64,000 nt of DNA, taken from positions 1 to 64,000 of the forward strand of contig DVOM01000005.1 of the NCBI GenBank assembly GCA_018713605.1, in the 5' to 3' direction. The DNA comes from Scatacola_A faecigallinarum (lineage in GTDB: Bacteria; Pseudomonadota; Alphaproteobacteria; RF32; CAG-239). Under the pieces are notes generated by a model. It ran no database searches. It worked only from the letters and a program-made list of their open reading frames with translations, and was not told the DNA's origin. A program made the translations under genes and the position numbers. Shown here piece by piece: positions 34,816 to 42,641 of the stretch. Every line of letters starts with the position of its first letter. Positions within the stretch are counted from its first letter, which is position 1.

Positions 34816-35196
34816 ATGGCAGAGAAAGAACCGTCACAAAGACAGTTGAGAGTGGGACAGGAAATTAAAAAGATTCTGGCCGGAGAAATCGAGCGCGGAC
34901 TGGTGCGCAATCTGGAAGGGATTGACGTCATGGTTACGATTATGGAAGTCAGGGTTTCGCCTGATTTGAAATATGCCAATGTTTATTTCATTACTTCGGT
35001 TAATGAGAAAAACGAGGAAGTTCGCGAAGCTTTGCAGCTGGCGGCCAACCATTTTCGCAAAATCGTCGGTGCAAAGATGGAGCTTCGTTATGTGCCGGAG
35101 TTGAATTTTCGCATAGACACCAGTTTTGCTGAGGTTGACAAAATGGAACGTCTGCTGCGTGATCCGCGAGTAGCGCAGGATTTGAAGAAATCATGA
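34816..35196 (+). CDS. rbfA: Ribosome-binding factor A
   Basis: Cold-shock-related 30S maturation factor that binds the 16S 5' region. The 126-residue protein has SQRQLRVGQEIKKILAGEIE at the N terminus and the KH-like core VRVSPDLKYANVYFI, ending RYVPELNFRID. AAAGGATAAGGAT precedes the ATG at 34816. The longer reading frame begins in the infB-rbfA spacer, but its extra residues are not RbfA-like. Followed by a strong terminator. Confidence 0.95.
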   Translation: MAEKEPSQRQLRVGQEIKKILAGEIERGLVRNLEGIDVMVTIMEVRVSPDLKYANVYFITSVNEKNEEVREALQLAANHFRKIVGAKMELRYVPELNFRIDTSFAEVDKMERLLRDPRVAQDLKKS

Positions 35197-35199
35197 TTG

Positions 35200-35230
35200 A
35201 AAAAGGACGACCGGCAGGTTGTCCTTTTTG
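35200..35230 (+). terminator. Intrinsic terminator after rbfA
   Basis: Twelve-bp stem (AAAAGGACGACC with GGTTGTCCTTTT, one G-T pair), four-base loop and five T. It splits the cluster between rbfA and the unknown gene upstream of truB. Confidence 0.85.
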
Positions 35231-35337
35231 TTTCCGGGTCTCGGAAAGTTACGGATTTTTTTTGTCTGGTCAAAGCCGGAAAAATATGTTATATAAAAAG
35301 TTCGTTTTTTTGAGATTATTATAAAAAAATACAAATT

Positions 35338-35886
35338 ATGGAAGAGTTATTAAAAGAAAGCAAATCCGAAGGAAGTAAGGTTTGCGAAGTGAGAAAGTTT
35401 CAACCCAGGTCTTTCGGTTGGGAGGTCATTGAACGCTATGACGGTTTGAAAGTTGACCGGCAGAATGATATCAGTACTCTGGCACTTTATCTGGGAGACT
35501 GGAAAAAAGCTGCCGATATTGACGAGTTTTGGCAGAAAGGGCATTTTATTACGGCCAGCGACGGAAACCGCGTGTGGACTTTTATCCGTTGTAACGGTTC
35601 CTATTTGCAGATTAAACCGGCGGCGCGAATCGATTATGCGGGAGCTTTTTTCTTTGAGGTTTACGAATATGCGCAGGGCGTTGTGGTTTATTTTTTCAAT
35701 TCCGACGGAAAGATAACCGGGCGAAAGTTATTTGATGCCGGTTATAAGAAAAACGGCAACTGGTATTTTGAAAACGAAACCGCCGTTTATCGGGTTGTTA
35801 TTAAGGAAAAGCCATATCGGCTGAGCGTGATGTTTTATAAGCATCGTCCGAGCAGGCACTGGTTTTGGCCTTTCTGGAAGTTTTGA
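35338..35886 (+). CDS. Unidentified 182-residue protein between rbfA and truB
   Basis: No family recognised. It is rich in aromatic residues and appears mostly beta: KGHFITASDGNRVWTFIRC, FFFEVYEYAQGVVVYFF and GNWYFENETAVYRVVI read as consecutive strands. No signal peptide or membrane segment. The C terminus is basic and aromatic (HRPSRHWFWPFWKF). The ATG is preceded by an A/T-rich stretch with no Shine-Dalgarno, unlike its neighbours. Terminators lie on both sides, so it is a single-gene unit inserted in an otherwise conserved cluster, which hints at acquisition. Confidence 0.6.
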   Translation: MEELLKESKSEGSKVCEVRKFQPRSFGWEVIERYDGLKVDRQNDISTLALYLGDWKKAADIDEFWQKGHFITASDGNRVWTFIRCNGSYLQIKPAARIDYAGAFFFEVYEYAQGVVVYFFNSDGKITGRKLFDAGYKKNGNWYFENETAVYRVVIKEKPYRLSVMFYKHRPSRHWFWPFWKF

Positions 35887-35889
35887 ATT

Positions 35890-35928
35890 AAAAAGCTTCG
35901 TATCTTTGGATACGGAGCTTTTCTTTTT
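35890..35928 (+). terminator. Intrinsic terminator after the unknown gene at 35338
   Basis: Imperfect 14-bp stem (AAAAGCTTCGTATC with GATACGGAGCTTTT), loop TTTG, followed by CTTTTTG. Lies just after the stop codon. Confidence 0.75.
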
Positions 35929-35981
35929 GACAACAGGCCGATTTATGCGTAAGCTCTAGGAAATTTTAGGGAAGACGAGTT

Positions 35982-36893
35982 ATGGGACGGCATAAAAGAG
36001 GAGAGGACGTCAACGGCTGGCTGATTGTGGACAAGCCGCGCGGAACGGGTTCAACCGACGTGGTTAATTTTACGCGGCGGTTTTTTAATGCCCGTAAAAA
36101 CGGCCACTGCGGCACATTGGATCCGTTTGCGACCGGTGTGTTGCCGGTGGCTTTCGGCGAGGCGACGAAGCTGATACCGTATGTGACCGACGCTGATAAG
36201 GAATATGAGTTTGTGTTGCAGTGGGGCGAAGCGACTTCGACCGGCGATCCCGAAGGCGATGTGATTGCGGCAAGCGAAAAAATCCCGTCCCGGGAAGAAA
36301 TTCTGGCGGTGCTGCCGTCTTTTATCGGCAGGATTGAGCAGATACCGCCGGTTTATTCGGCCATAAAAATCAACGGACAGCGCGCTTATACTCTGGCCCG
36401 GAAAGGCGAGGCCGTGGAAATGCCTTCGCGTATGGTTGAAATATATGCTTTGGAGCTGCTGGAGGAGCTTTCAGGGAACCGTGCGAAGTTTCGGGCAAGC
36501 TGTTCCAAGGGGACGTATGTGCGCACGCTCGGACAGGATATTGCCCTGCGGCTGGGAACCGTCGGACATCTGAGAGAACTGCGGCGGACAAAATGCGGCA
36601 AATTTGACCTGAAAGATGCAATAAAACTTGAAACTTTGAAAAATATGGTGCATATTGACACCCTAACCGAAGTTTTGCTTCCGATAGAAACATATCTGCG
36701 CGACATCGCGGTTATTGCCGTTTCGGAAGCGGATGCAGCCAAACTTAAGCTGGGACAGGGGCTTTCGCCCCGCGCCTACGGAATCGAAAACGCCGACGCG
36801 TATGACGCTGTGGCGGTCTGCGGCGGGAAGATGGTTGCGATAGTGCGAATCGACAATAGAAAAATTGCGCCGGTTCGCGTGTTTAATCTTTAA
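35982..36893 (+). CDS. truB: tRNA pseudouridine(55) synthase TruB
   Basis: Makes the pseudouridine of the T-loop at position 55 of tRNAs. The 303-residue protein has the GWLIVDKPRGTGST motif, catalytic Asp in GHCGTLDPFATGVLPV, YEFVLQWGEATSTGDPEG, and CSKGTYVRTLGQD. Length and the C-terminal region are normal. GGGAAGACGAGTT precedes the ATG. Placed between rbfA and rpsO as in most proteobacteria. Confidence 0.97.
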   Translation: MGRHKRGEDVNGWLIVDKPRGTGSTDVVNFTRRFFNARKNGHCGTLDPFATGVLPVAFGEATKLIPYVTDADKEYEFVLQWGEATSTGDPEGDVIAASEKIPSREEILAVLPSFIGRIEQIPPVYSAIKINGQRAYTLARKGEAVEMPSRMVEIYALELLEELSGNRAKFRASCSKGTYVRTLGQDIALRLGTVGHLRELRRTKCGKFDLKDAIKLETLKNMVHIDTLTEVLLPIETYLRDIAVIAVSEADAAKLKLGQGLSPRAYGIENADAYDAVAVCGGKMVAIVRIDNRKIAPVRVFNL

Positions 36894-36909
36894 ATATAAG
36901 GAAAATATG

Positions 36910-37179
36910 ATGTCGATTACGAATGAACAGAAACAGGAAATTATCAAAGCTTATGCCACCAAACCGGGCGATACCGGTTCGGCCGAGGTGCAGATTGCCA
37001 TCTGGACGACCAGAATCAACAATCTGATTGAACATTTCAATACGCACAAGAAAGACCTGCACTCCCGTCTGGGTCTGATGAAAATGGTCGGTAAACGCCG
37101 CCATCTTTTGGATCATTTGAAATCCAAGAGCGAAGAGAGATATCAGAGCATTATTGAAAAACTGAATCTGCGTAAGTAA
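36910..37179 (+). CDS. rpsO: Ribosomal protein S15
   Basis: 30S protein binding the central domain of 16S rRNA. The 89-residue protein is complete: TGSAEVQIAIWTTRINNLIEH, then HSRLGLMKMVGKRRHLLDHL. Two ATG codons are adjacent. The second (36910) gives the standard length and better spacing from AAGGAAA. Followed by a structured spacer and pnp, the usual order. Confidence 0.97.
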   Translation: MSITNEQKQEIIKAYATKPGDTGSAEVQIAIWTTRINNLIEHFNTHKKDLHSRLGLMKMVGKRRHLLDHLKSKSEERYQSIIEKLNLRK

Positions 37180-37211
37180 AAACTGGTTTTATGCGGTATT
37201 CGGAGCGGAAA

Positions 37212-37410
37212 ATAAGAAACGGAAAGGTTTGCGCGGGTTTGTTCGCGGCAGCTTTTTCTGTTCTTTTTTTCCGTTTCGTTTATCGGCATGAGGCCGATGC
37301 TTTGCACCGTATTTTTGTCGGCGGCTGCGCCGGGGTGCGATGAATTCGGGCATGCGGGGCAATGGTGCTCCGCATTGCTTTTATTGCCGGGGATACCGGC
37401 AATCGGTAGA
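37212..37410 (+). promoter_or_regulatory. Structured rpsO-pnp spacer (pnp leader)
   Basis: The 290-base gap between rpsO and pnp holds a long stem: GAAACGGAAA (37216-37225) with TTTCCGTTTC (37268-37277), extendable to about 14 bp. An ATGCGG/CCGCAT hairpin (about 37352-37375) and a perfect ATTGCCGG/CCGGCAAT hairpin (37383-37403) follow. In E. coli the pnp leader has a double-stranded stem cut by RNase III, after which PNPase limits its own mRNA. The same arrangement is plausible here, by analogy only. Confidence 0.4.
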
Positions 37411-37471
37411 AAATCCCGGTTCATGGGGAATCGGGTGAGGATTGTAAGAGAATAGATGAAAGGAAGATTTT

Positions 37472-39592
37472 ATGATCGATTTTAAAGTGTGCCGCAAGGA
37501 AATGGAATGGGGCGGACGCAAGTTAGTTTTAGAAACAGGAAAGGTAGCAAGACAGGCCGAGGGCGCCGTATTGGTTACTTATGGTGAAACCGAGGTGCTG
37601 GCGACCGTTTGCGCCGCGAAAGAGGTAAAGGCAGATCAGGATTTCTTCCCTTTGACCGTCAACTATCAGGAAAAATATTATGCAACCGGCAAGGTGCCCG
37701 GCGGCTTTATGAAAAGGGAAGGCAAGCCTTCGGAGCGCGAAGTTCTGATTTCGCGTCTGATTGACCGTCCGATACGCCCGTTGTTTCCGGATGCCTTCAA
37801 AAATGAAGTTCAGGTTATCTGCACGGTTCTGTCACATGATCAGAATACGGATTCCGACATTCCGGCAATGATTGCCGCTTCGGCTGCGCTGACGATTTCA
37901 GGGATTCCGTTCCTGGGTCCCATCGGTGCTGCCAAAGTAGGTTATATCGACGGTCAGTTCGTTTTGAATCCGACGCTTGAACAGATGCCGGACACGCAGC
38001 TTGAACTTTCCGTTGCCGGTACATCCGAAGGCGTTTTGATGGTTGAATCTGAAGCGAATGAGCTTTCCGAAGAAACCATGCTGAATGCGGTTATGTTCGG
38101 TTTTGAAAGCTTCCAGCCGGTTATCAAGATGATTAACGAGCTGAAGGCTGAAGCCGGTAAGCCGGCTTGGGAAGCTCCCGCGTTTCCGCCGGAGTTTGAC
38201 GCTTTGTATGCCCGTATTGAAAAAGAGTTTATCGGCAAATATGAAGAAGCTTTCAAAGAAACCGACAAACTGAAGAGAGGCGAGTTGGTCGGCAAGGCTT
38301 CCGAGGAAGTCAAGGCAACCATTGATCCGGAAAATGAACTGGAAATGCGTTATGTCGGCGATGCGATTGAAAAGCTGATGCACAAAGTTGTCCGCGAAAA
38401 GGTTTTGACTACCGGTCACCGTATTGACGGACGTGACACCAAAACCGTTCGTCCGATACAGTGCGAAGTCGATGTCTTGCCATGTGCCCATGGTTCGGCG
38501 CTGTTCACGCGCGGCGAAACCCAGGCAATGGTGGTTACGACGCTGGGTACCGGCGAAGACGCTCAGATTGTCGACGGTTTGATGAACGAGTATAAAGAAG
38601 ACTTTATGCTGAACTATAATTTTCCGCCGTTTTCGGTTGGCGAATGCGGCAGAATGGGCAGCCCGGGACGCCGCGAAATCGGTCACGGCAAGCTGGCATG
38701 GCGCGCCATTCATCCGATGCTGCCGAAAAACAAGGATACTTTTCCCTATACCATCCGTGTCGTTTCGGAAATTATGGAATCGAACGGTTCTTCTTCGATG
38801 GCAACGGTTTGCGGTACAACCATGTCTTTGATGGCCGCCGGCGTGCCGATGGAAAAACCGGTTGCCGGTATTGCCATGGGGCTGATTAAGGAAGACGACG
38901 GCCGAGTTGCGGTTTTGACCGATATTCTCGGCGACGAAGACCATCTCGGCGATATGGACTTCAAGGTTGCCGGTACTAAAGATGGCGTTACCGCTTTACA
39001 GATGGATATTAAAATTACTTCCATTACCAAGGAAATTATGCAGACGGCTTTGGCTCAGGCGCATGAAGGACGCATTCATATTCTGGGCGAGATGGCCAAG
39101 GCTATTGCCGAACCGCGTCCGCATGTTTCTGACCGTGCGCCGCGCATTATCGCAATTAAGATTCCGGTTGACAAAATCCGCGAAGTCATCGGTTCCGGCG
39201 GTAAGGTTATCCGTGAAATTACCGAGAAGACCAATACCAAAATCGATATTGCCGACGACGGCGTTATTAAAATCGCTTCGGTTAAAAAAGAAGACGGCGA
39301 GGCCGCTTTGGAATGGATTATGGGTATTGTTGCCGAACCGGAAGAAGGCAAAATCTATCATGGCGTGATTACCAAAATTATGGATTTCGGCGCTTTCGTC
39401 CGCTTCCTGGGAACAACCGAAGGTCTGGTTCATATTTCCGAGGTCAAGAACGAACGTATTGCTTCGGTTTCCGACTTCTACAAAGAAGGCGACTCCATTT
39501 GGGTCAAGTGTTTGGGCACCGATAACCGCGGTAAAATCAAACTCTCCGCAAAAAGGGTTAATCAGGAAAACGGCGAAGACCTTGAAAAATAA
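37472..39592 (+). CDS. pnp: Polynucleotide phosphorylase
   Basis: Phosphorolytic 3'-5' exoribonuclease of mRNA turnover. The 706-residue protein has two RNase PH-like domains (about 1-230 and 310-540), with FMKREGKPSEREVLISRLID in the first and FSVGECGRMGSPGRREIGHG in the second. A KH domain (PVDKIREVIGSGGKVI) lies near 565 and a C-terminal S1 domain about 620-690. A strong ribosome site, GAAAGGAAGATTTT, precedes the ATG. Full length. Confidence 0.98.
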   Translation: MIDFKVCRKEMEWGGRKLVLETGKVARQAEGAVLVTYGETEVLATVCAAKEVKADQDFFPLTVNYQEKYYATGKVPGGFMKREGKPSEREVLISRLIDRPIRPLFPDAFKNEVQVICTVLSHDQNTDSDIPAMIAASAALTISGIPFLGPIGAAKVGYIDGQFVLNPTLEQMPDTQLELSVAGTSEGVLMVESEANELSEETMLNAVMFGFESFQPVIKMINELKAEAGKPAWEAPAFPPEFDALYARIEKEFIGKYEEAFKETDKLKRGELVGKASEEVKATIDPENELEMRYVGDAIEKLMHKVVREKVLTTGHRIDGRDTKTVRPIQCEVDVLPCAHGSALFTRGETQAMVVTTLGTGEDAQIVDGLMNEYKEDFMLNYNFPPFSVGECGRMGSPGRREIGHGKLAWRAIHPMLPKNKDTFPYTIRVVSEIMESNGSSSMATVCGTTMSLMAAGVPMEKPVAGIAMGLIKEDDGRVAVLTDILGDEDHLGDMDFKVAGTKDGVTALQMDIKITSITKEIMQTALAQAHEGRIHILGEMAKAIAEPRPHVSDRAPRIIAIKIPVDKIREVIGSGGKVIREITEKTNTKIDIADDGVIKIASVKKEDGEAALEWIMGIVAEPEEGKIYHGVITKIMDFGAFVRFLGTTEGLVHISEVKNERIASVSDFYKEGDSIWVKCLGTDNRGKIKLSAKRVNQENGEDLEK

Positions 39593-39623
39593 CTGTCCAG
39601 CTGGTAACTAATACAGATTGTTC

Positions 39624-39676
39624 GGGGGAAATTTTTTAGTCATTTACGCTAATGTAAACTCAAAAAAATTTCCCTT
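39624..39676 (+). repeat. Long perfect inverted repeat downstream of pnp
   Basis: GGGAAATTTTTT (39626-39637) pairs perfectly with AAAAAATTTCCC (39663-39674). The 25-base loop holds a second stem TTTAC/GTAAA. There is no clean T run after it. It lies 34 bases after the pnp stop and 50 bases before a standard terminator, so it may protect or process the pnp 3' end. Confidence 0.5.
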
Positions 39677-39725
39677 CAATCTTATTATTTACGCAAGCTG
39701 TCCGCTTGTTAAAAGATACAGGTTA

Positions 39726-39766
39726 CACAAAAAAGGGCTGATTTTTTTATCAGCTCTTTTTGTGGT
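39726..39766 (+). terminator. Intrinsic terminator of the truB-rpsO-pnp unit
   Basis: Stem of about 15 bp (ACAAAAAAGGGCTGAT with ATCAGCTCTTTTTGTG), small T-rich loop and downstream T-rich bases. Ends the cluster. Confidence 0.75.
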
Positions 39767-39777
39767 TTAAATAGAAT

Positions 39778-39806
39778 TTGACAGAAGCTCCTTTTTTGTC
39801 TATAGT
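39778..39806 (+). promoter_or_regulatory. Strong promoter of the small membrane-protein cluster
   Basis: Consensus TTGACA (39778-39783), 17 bases, TATAGT (39801-39806). The predicted 5' untranslated region is about 70 A/T-rich bases with no Shine-Dalgarno. Confidence 0.7.
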
Positions 39807-39881
39807 AAGGGTACTTTCTTTATTATATTAATTAAGACTCTGTGAACAAAACATAATATAAACAATTAAAATTTTTTATTT

Positions 39882-40172
39882 ATGGAAAATAATTATTTGT
39901 TGGCGGTGTTAGGACTTGCCATTGTTGCCGGCGCTTATCTGGCTTATCGTTTGTTTGCGAAGAAATATCTGGAGAAAAAAGAGGTATATCAGGCAAAGCT
40001 GCTGTACTTTGATGAAGATTCCTGGTATTGCCATATTGATTACGGAACGTATATCGGGCGCGGTTTTGTTTCGCTTCCTCAGAAAGGACATTTTATCGGC
40101 GAGGAAGTGGAAGTAGAACTTGAGGGACATGAATTTATTGAAAATTTTATTCCCGTAAATTCAGATAAATAA
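39882..40172 (+). CDS. Small membrane-anchored protein with a beta domain (cluster member 1)
   Basis: A 96-residue protein of unknown function. One N-terminal membrane segment (about residues 5-25, LLAVLGLAIVAGAYLAYRLF) is followed by a basic junction. A short beta-rich domain (about 36-90) includes VYQAKLLYFDEDSWYCHIDY and GEEVEVELEGHEFI. The ATG follows an A/T-rich stretch without a Shine-Dalgarno. First of four similarly built genes. The soluble part probably faces the cytoplasm, judging from the basic junction. Confidence 0.6.
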   Translation: MENNYLLAVLGLAIVAGAYLAYRLFAKKYLEKKEVYQAKLLYFDEDSWYCHIDYGTYIGRGFVSLPQKGHFIGEEVEVELEGHEFIENFIPVNSDK

Positions 40173-40191
40173 CCTTAAAAAATATATAACA

Positions 40192-40698
40192 ATGGAAACG
40201 ATTAACACAGTCATTACGGCAGTTTCAATCATTATCTGCCTGGTTTTAATCGCGTATTTTATACGCTGGTCTGCCTGGAAACGCGTTAAGCCCGCGTATG
40301 TACGCAGAAACGTTATGAACTTTTCCTGGATACAGGCGGTGTTTTTAATCGCGGCTTTGCTGGTTAACGGCATTGTCATGGATATCCGCGGCGAATCCGG
40401 CGACTATTATGCGCTTATTCCGATAATTGCTTCGGTTCTTTTGGGCATTATGTGTCGGGAAGCGCTGCTGAAAAATTATCAGGAAAAGGTGGTTGAAGGA
40501 AAGAGTTGCCATTTTATGGTGGCAAACGTATTTGAAAAGGAATTGCAGGGTTATGCAATTCTGGAGGGGAACAACTGGCTGCCGGCCAAAGCGCCGATTG
40601 CTCCCGGAACGTTTATGAATTATGAAGAACACCAACAGATGGCGGCGGTCATCTGCTCGGGACGTCCTGGCGATAAGTTTATTGTTGTCAGGATATGA
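40192..40698 (+). CDS. Membrane protein with a beta domain (cluster member 2)
   Basis: A 168-residue protein of unknown function. Three hydrophobic segments (about 7-25, 45-63 and 75-92) precede a soluble C-terminal domain (about 100-168) that reads as beta strands: KSCHFMVANVFEKELQGYAI and DKFIVVRI. It starts 19 bases after member 1, again without a Shine-Dalgarno, and ends at a terminator. The C-terminal domain has the size and strand rhythm of that in member 1, though direct sequence identity is low. Confidence 0.6.
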   Translation: METINTVITAVSIIICLVLIAYFIRWSAWKRVKPAYVRRNVMNFSWIQAVFLIAALLVNGIVMDIRGESGDYYALIPIIASVLLGIMCREALLKNYQEKVVEGKSCHFMVANVFEKELQGYAILEGNNWLPAKAPIAPGTFMNYEEHQQMAAVICSGRPGDKFIVVRI

Positions 40699-40710
40699 TT
40701 AATAATCAGT

Positions 40711-40748
40711 TGAAAGAGGTGACTCGTGAGAGCCGCCTCTTTTTTTGG
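40711..40748 (+). terminator. Intrinsic terminator after cluster member 2
   Basis: AAAGAGG/CCTCTTT stem with an inner CTC/GAG hairpin and seven T. Confidence 0.8.
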
Positions 40749-40809
40749 TGATTATACGAATCTACAGTTGCAGGAATGTTCTTTTTCTATTAGAAATAAA
40801 TTATATAAC

Positions 40810-40924
40810 TTTTTCGGCAATGCAACGACAGTCCTGAGAAGCTGCCGGTGTCTGGCCGAAACTGCCGGGCTGTCTGGCCGGGCAGGGAAAACCGTCCGTC
40901 AGCGGGCGGTTTTCTGTTTTTTTT
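40810..40924 (+). ncRNA. Candidate small RNA between two terminators
   Basis: The 310-base gap between members 2 and 3 holds two complete intrinsic terminators. The first ends the upstream operon. The second (GAAAACCGTCCG with CGGGCGGTTTTC, about 40887-40914, then T-rich) has no gene before it. Preceding it are hairpins TTCGGC/GCCGAA (40823-40828 with 40855-40860) and CTGCCGG/CCGGGCAG (about 40862-40886), plus a weak TTCTTT-N17-TATATA promoter near 40781-40809. Three hairpins ending in a terminator is a typical small-RNA layout. A 66-codon frame here has no coding signature. Confidence 0.35.
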
Positions 40925-40948
40925 AGTGTCTGAAAGACTTTCGTTTTG

Positions 40949-40977
40949 TTGACATAAATTTTTGTTTTGTCTATATT
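40949..40977 (+). promoter_or_regulatory. Promoter of cluster members 3 and 4
   Basis: TTGACA (40949-40954), 17 bases, TATATT (40972-40977), closely similar to the promoter at 39778, including a T-rich spacer ending in GTC. The ATG follows about 28 bases after the expected transcript start. Confidence 0.7.
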
Positions 40978-41011
40978 GAAATTTGTTTTTTAATATAATT
41001 ATAAGAAATTT

Positions 41012-41542
41012 ATGGATTTAGTTATTTTTATCGAAAAAGGCCTGTTTGCCTTCGCAGAAGCATTATGGGTCGCGTATCTGATATTTGCCGTTGAGTTTTA
41101 TTTTGCAAAATTCGTTCCCGGACGTTTGGCGCTAAAGCGTTTTCAACGGCTCAGAAAACTGCATCGGCGGATTTTCCTGCCGGTTTTGTGTCTGTTTGTT
41201 TTTTATGAACTGACCCCTTACGGTTCTCTGAATGAAGTTTTGACACTGTGTTCGCTGTCGGCCTTTTTGCTGTCGCTCGGGAGTTTCGGGCTGCTGAAAC
41301 AGGCACTGGCGAAAGGCCTTGCCGGATTGGTCGGAAAAACGGTTATGCTGGAGATATATGCCGCCGACGAAAAAACGGTTTCCTATGGTATTGTCTACCG
41401 GAACAAGGTTTTGGAACAAATCGACTGTCCCCGTTATTGTTGGGAAGGATATACGCTGAACGCCGGCGATGTTTTTTCCGCATTGGTCGAGGATGATACA
41501 GTCAGAGGTAAAGCGGGTTTGAAACTGAAAATTTTTAAATAA
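41012..41542 (+). CDS. Membrane protein with a beta domain (cluster member 3)
   Basis: A 176-residue protein of unknown function. Hydrophobic segments lie at about 8-32, 54-70 and 76-95, and a C-terminal soluble domain at about 108-176 has the strands TVMLEIYAADEKTVSYGIVY and GKAGLKLKIF. The overall plan equals that of members 2 and 4. Short 5' leader without a Shine-Dalgarno. One base separates it from member 4, so the two are a translational pair. Confidence 0.6.
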   Translation: MDLVIFIEKGLFAFAEALWVAYLIFAVEFYFAKFVPGRLALKRFQRLRKLHRRIFLPVLCLFVFYELTPYGSLNEVLTLCSLSAFLLSLGSFGLLKQALAKGLAGLVGKTVMLEIYAADEKTVSYGIVYRNKVLEQIDCPRYCWEGYTLNAGDVFSALVEDDTVRGKAGLKLKIFK

Positions 41543-41543
41543 T

Positions 41544-42134
41544 ATGGATACGTTAAATTTGATTGAGAAAATTCTTTTTGTCTTTACGGACAATATCTGG
41601 ATTTTCTATCTTGCGGTATGTCTGCGTCAGCAGGTGCGCATGAAAGCCGTGTCGGTTCGGGAGATGACTTTTCTGGCGCTGCTGGATAAGGCAACTTCGT
41701 ATGTTGTGCTGGCCTTAATGTCTGTTCTGGGATTCTTTCTGGCAATGCGCTCCGGCGGCGGAGACAGGCGGTTACTGCTGATTGCCGTCGATATGCTGTT
41801 TGTCATGGGGTTGATGTGGCTGATAAAGTTTCGGGCCATTCTTTCCTATAATTTCGTGCTCGGTAAAATTCTTGAATTTGCTGTCGTTTCCGCGGATAAA
41901 AATCATATTTTTTATCTTCTGGTTGACGAAAACGAAAGGGTTATCTGGGAGGAAACAACGTCTGACCAACGGGTAATCGATTATCTTGAAGCTTCGCCCG
42001 GCGATCATTTTTTCGTTAAGGTAAAGCAGCTTAAGCTCGGCGATCCAAGCCCGTTTGTGATAGAGTTTCTTGATGAGGAGGCTTTTAAACGGGAACTGGA
42101 AAGGCGGCGGAACCATGAAGAGTTTCCGGATTAA
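41544..42134 (+). CDS. Membrane protein with a beta domain (cluster member 4)
   Basis: A 196-residue protein of unknown function. The N terminus MDTLNLIEKILFVFTDNIWI resembles member 3 (MDLVIFIEKGLFAFAEALWV), suggesting a gene duplication. Membrane segments are at about 10-25, 48-66 and 75-93. The soluble beta domain (about 105-175) includes LEFAVVSADKNHIFYLLVDE, and a charged tail (FKRELERRRNHEEF) ends the protein. No Shine-Dalgarno. Confidence 0.6.
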   Translation: MDTLNLIEKILFVFTDNIWIFYLAVCLRQQVRMKAVSVREMTFLALLDKATSYVVLALMSVLGFFLAMRSGGGDRRLLLIAVDMLFVMGLMWLIKFRAILSYNFVLGKILEFAVVSADKNHIFYLLVDENERVIWEETTSDQRVIDYLEASPGDHFFVKVKQLKLGDPSPFVIEFLDEEAFKRELERRRNHEEFPD

Positions 42135-42202
42135 TCTGGAAACTCTTTTGGTTTTTAAAAAGTCCTTGAAATATATAAAAGAAAGTTGTATGAGTCTTCT
42201 TG

Positions 42203-42240
42203 TCTGCAGACACCCCTGGAGGTCTGCGGCGGTTTTTTTA
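42203..42240 (+). terminator. Terminator-like hairpin before rplY
   Basis: GCAGAC (42206-42211) pairs with GTCTGC (42222-42227), followed by CGGCGG and seven T. It lies between cluster member 4 and rplY, 23 bases before the rplY start, so it either ends the upstream unit or lies in the rplY leader. Confidence 0.55.
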
Positions 42241-42262
42241 ATCTTATTAAGGAATTTGAAGA

Positions 42263-42553
42263 ATGACAAATATTACTTTTAATGCTGTAAAGCGTGAGAA
42301 AGCAGGTAAGGGGGCAGCTCGTGCATGTCGTCGTGAGGGCCGCATTCCTGCCGTTATCTATGGTGGCAACAAAGAGCCCGAACTCATCAGCCTGAATCCG
42401 ATTGAACTGGCCAAAGCTCTAGATACGTTCGGTTTTTATGACGCTGACATTGAAGTTGTCGTTGACGGCAAAAAACACAAAGTAATCTGTCAGGACGTAC
42501 AGTTCCATCCGGTATCTGATGCGCCGCTGCATGTTGATTTTCTGAGAAAGTAA
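42263..42553 (+). CDS. rplY: Ribosomal protein L25 (short form)
   Basis: Binds 5S rRNA in the large subunit. At 96 residues it consists only of the 5S-binding domain (GAARACRREGRIPAVIYGG and CQDVQFHPVSDAPLHVDFLR). Most alphaproteobacteria have the two-domain CTC/TL5 form of about 200 residues, so the C-terminal domain is absent here. The stop is clean and pth follows, the usual neighbour. Good ribosome site AAGGAATTTGAAG. Confidence 0.93.
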   Translation: MTNITFNAVKREKAGKGAARACRREGRIPAVIYGGNKEPELISLNPIELAKALDTFGFYDADIEVVVDGKKHKVICQDVQFHPVSDAPLHVDFLRK

Positions 42554-42641
42554 GTTTCAGAGTGTTTAAGGCGGTTTGCAGTGTTTGAATGTTTTTTCGT
42601 CGCTGCCGGCCGCCTTTTTCGTATCTGGTTGGAAGATAGAA

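Noticed and set aside
40726..40926. 66-codon frame between the membrane-protein genes
   Set aside because: It spans one intrinsic terminator and ends in another, with no ribosome site; a small RNA explains the region better.
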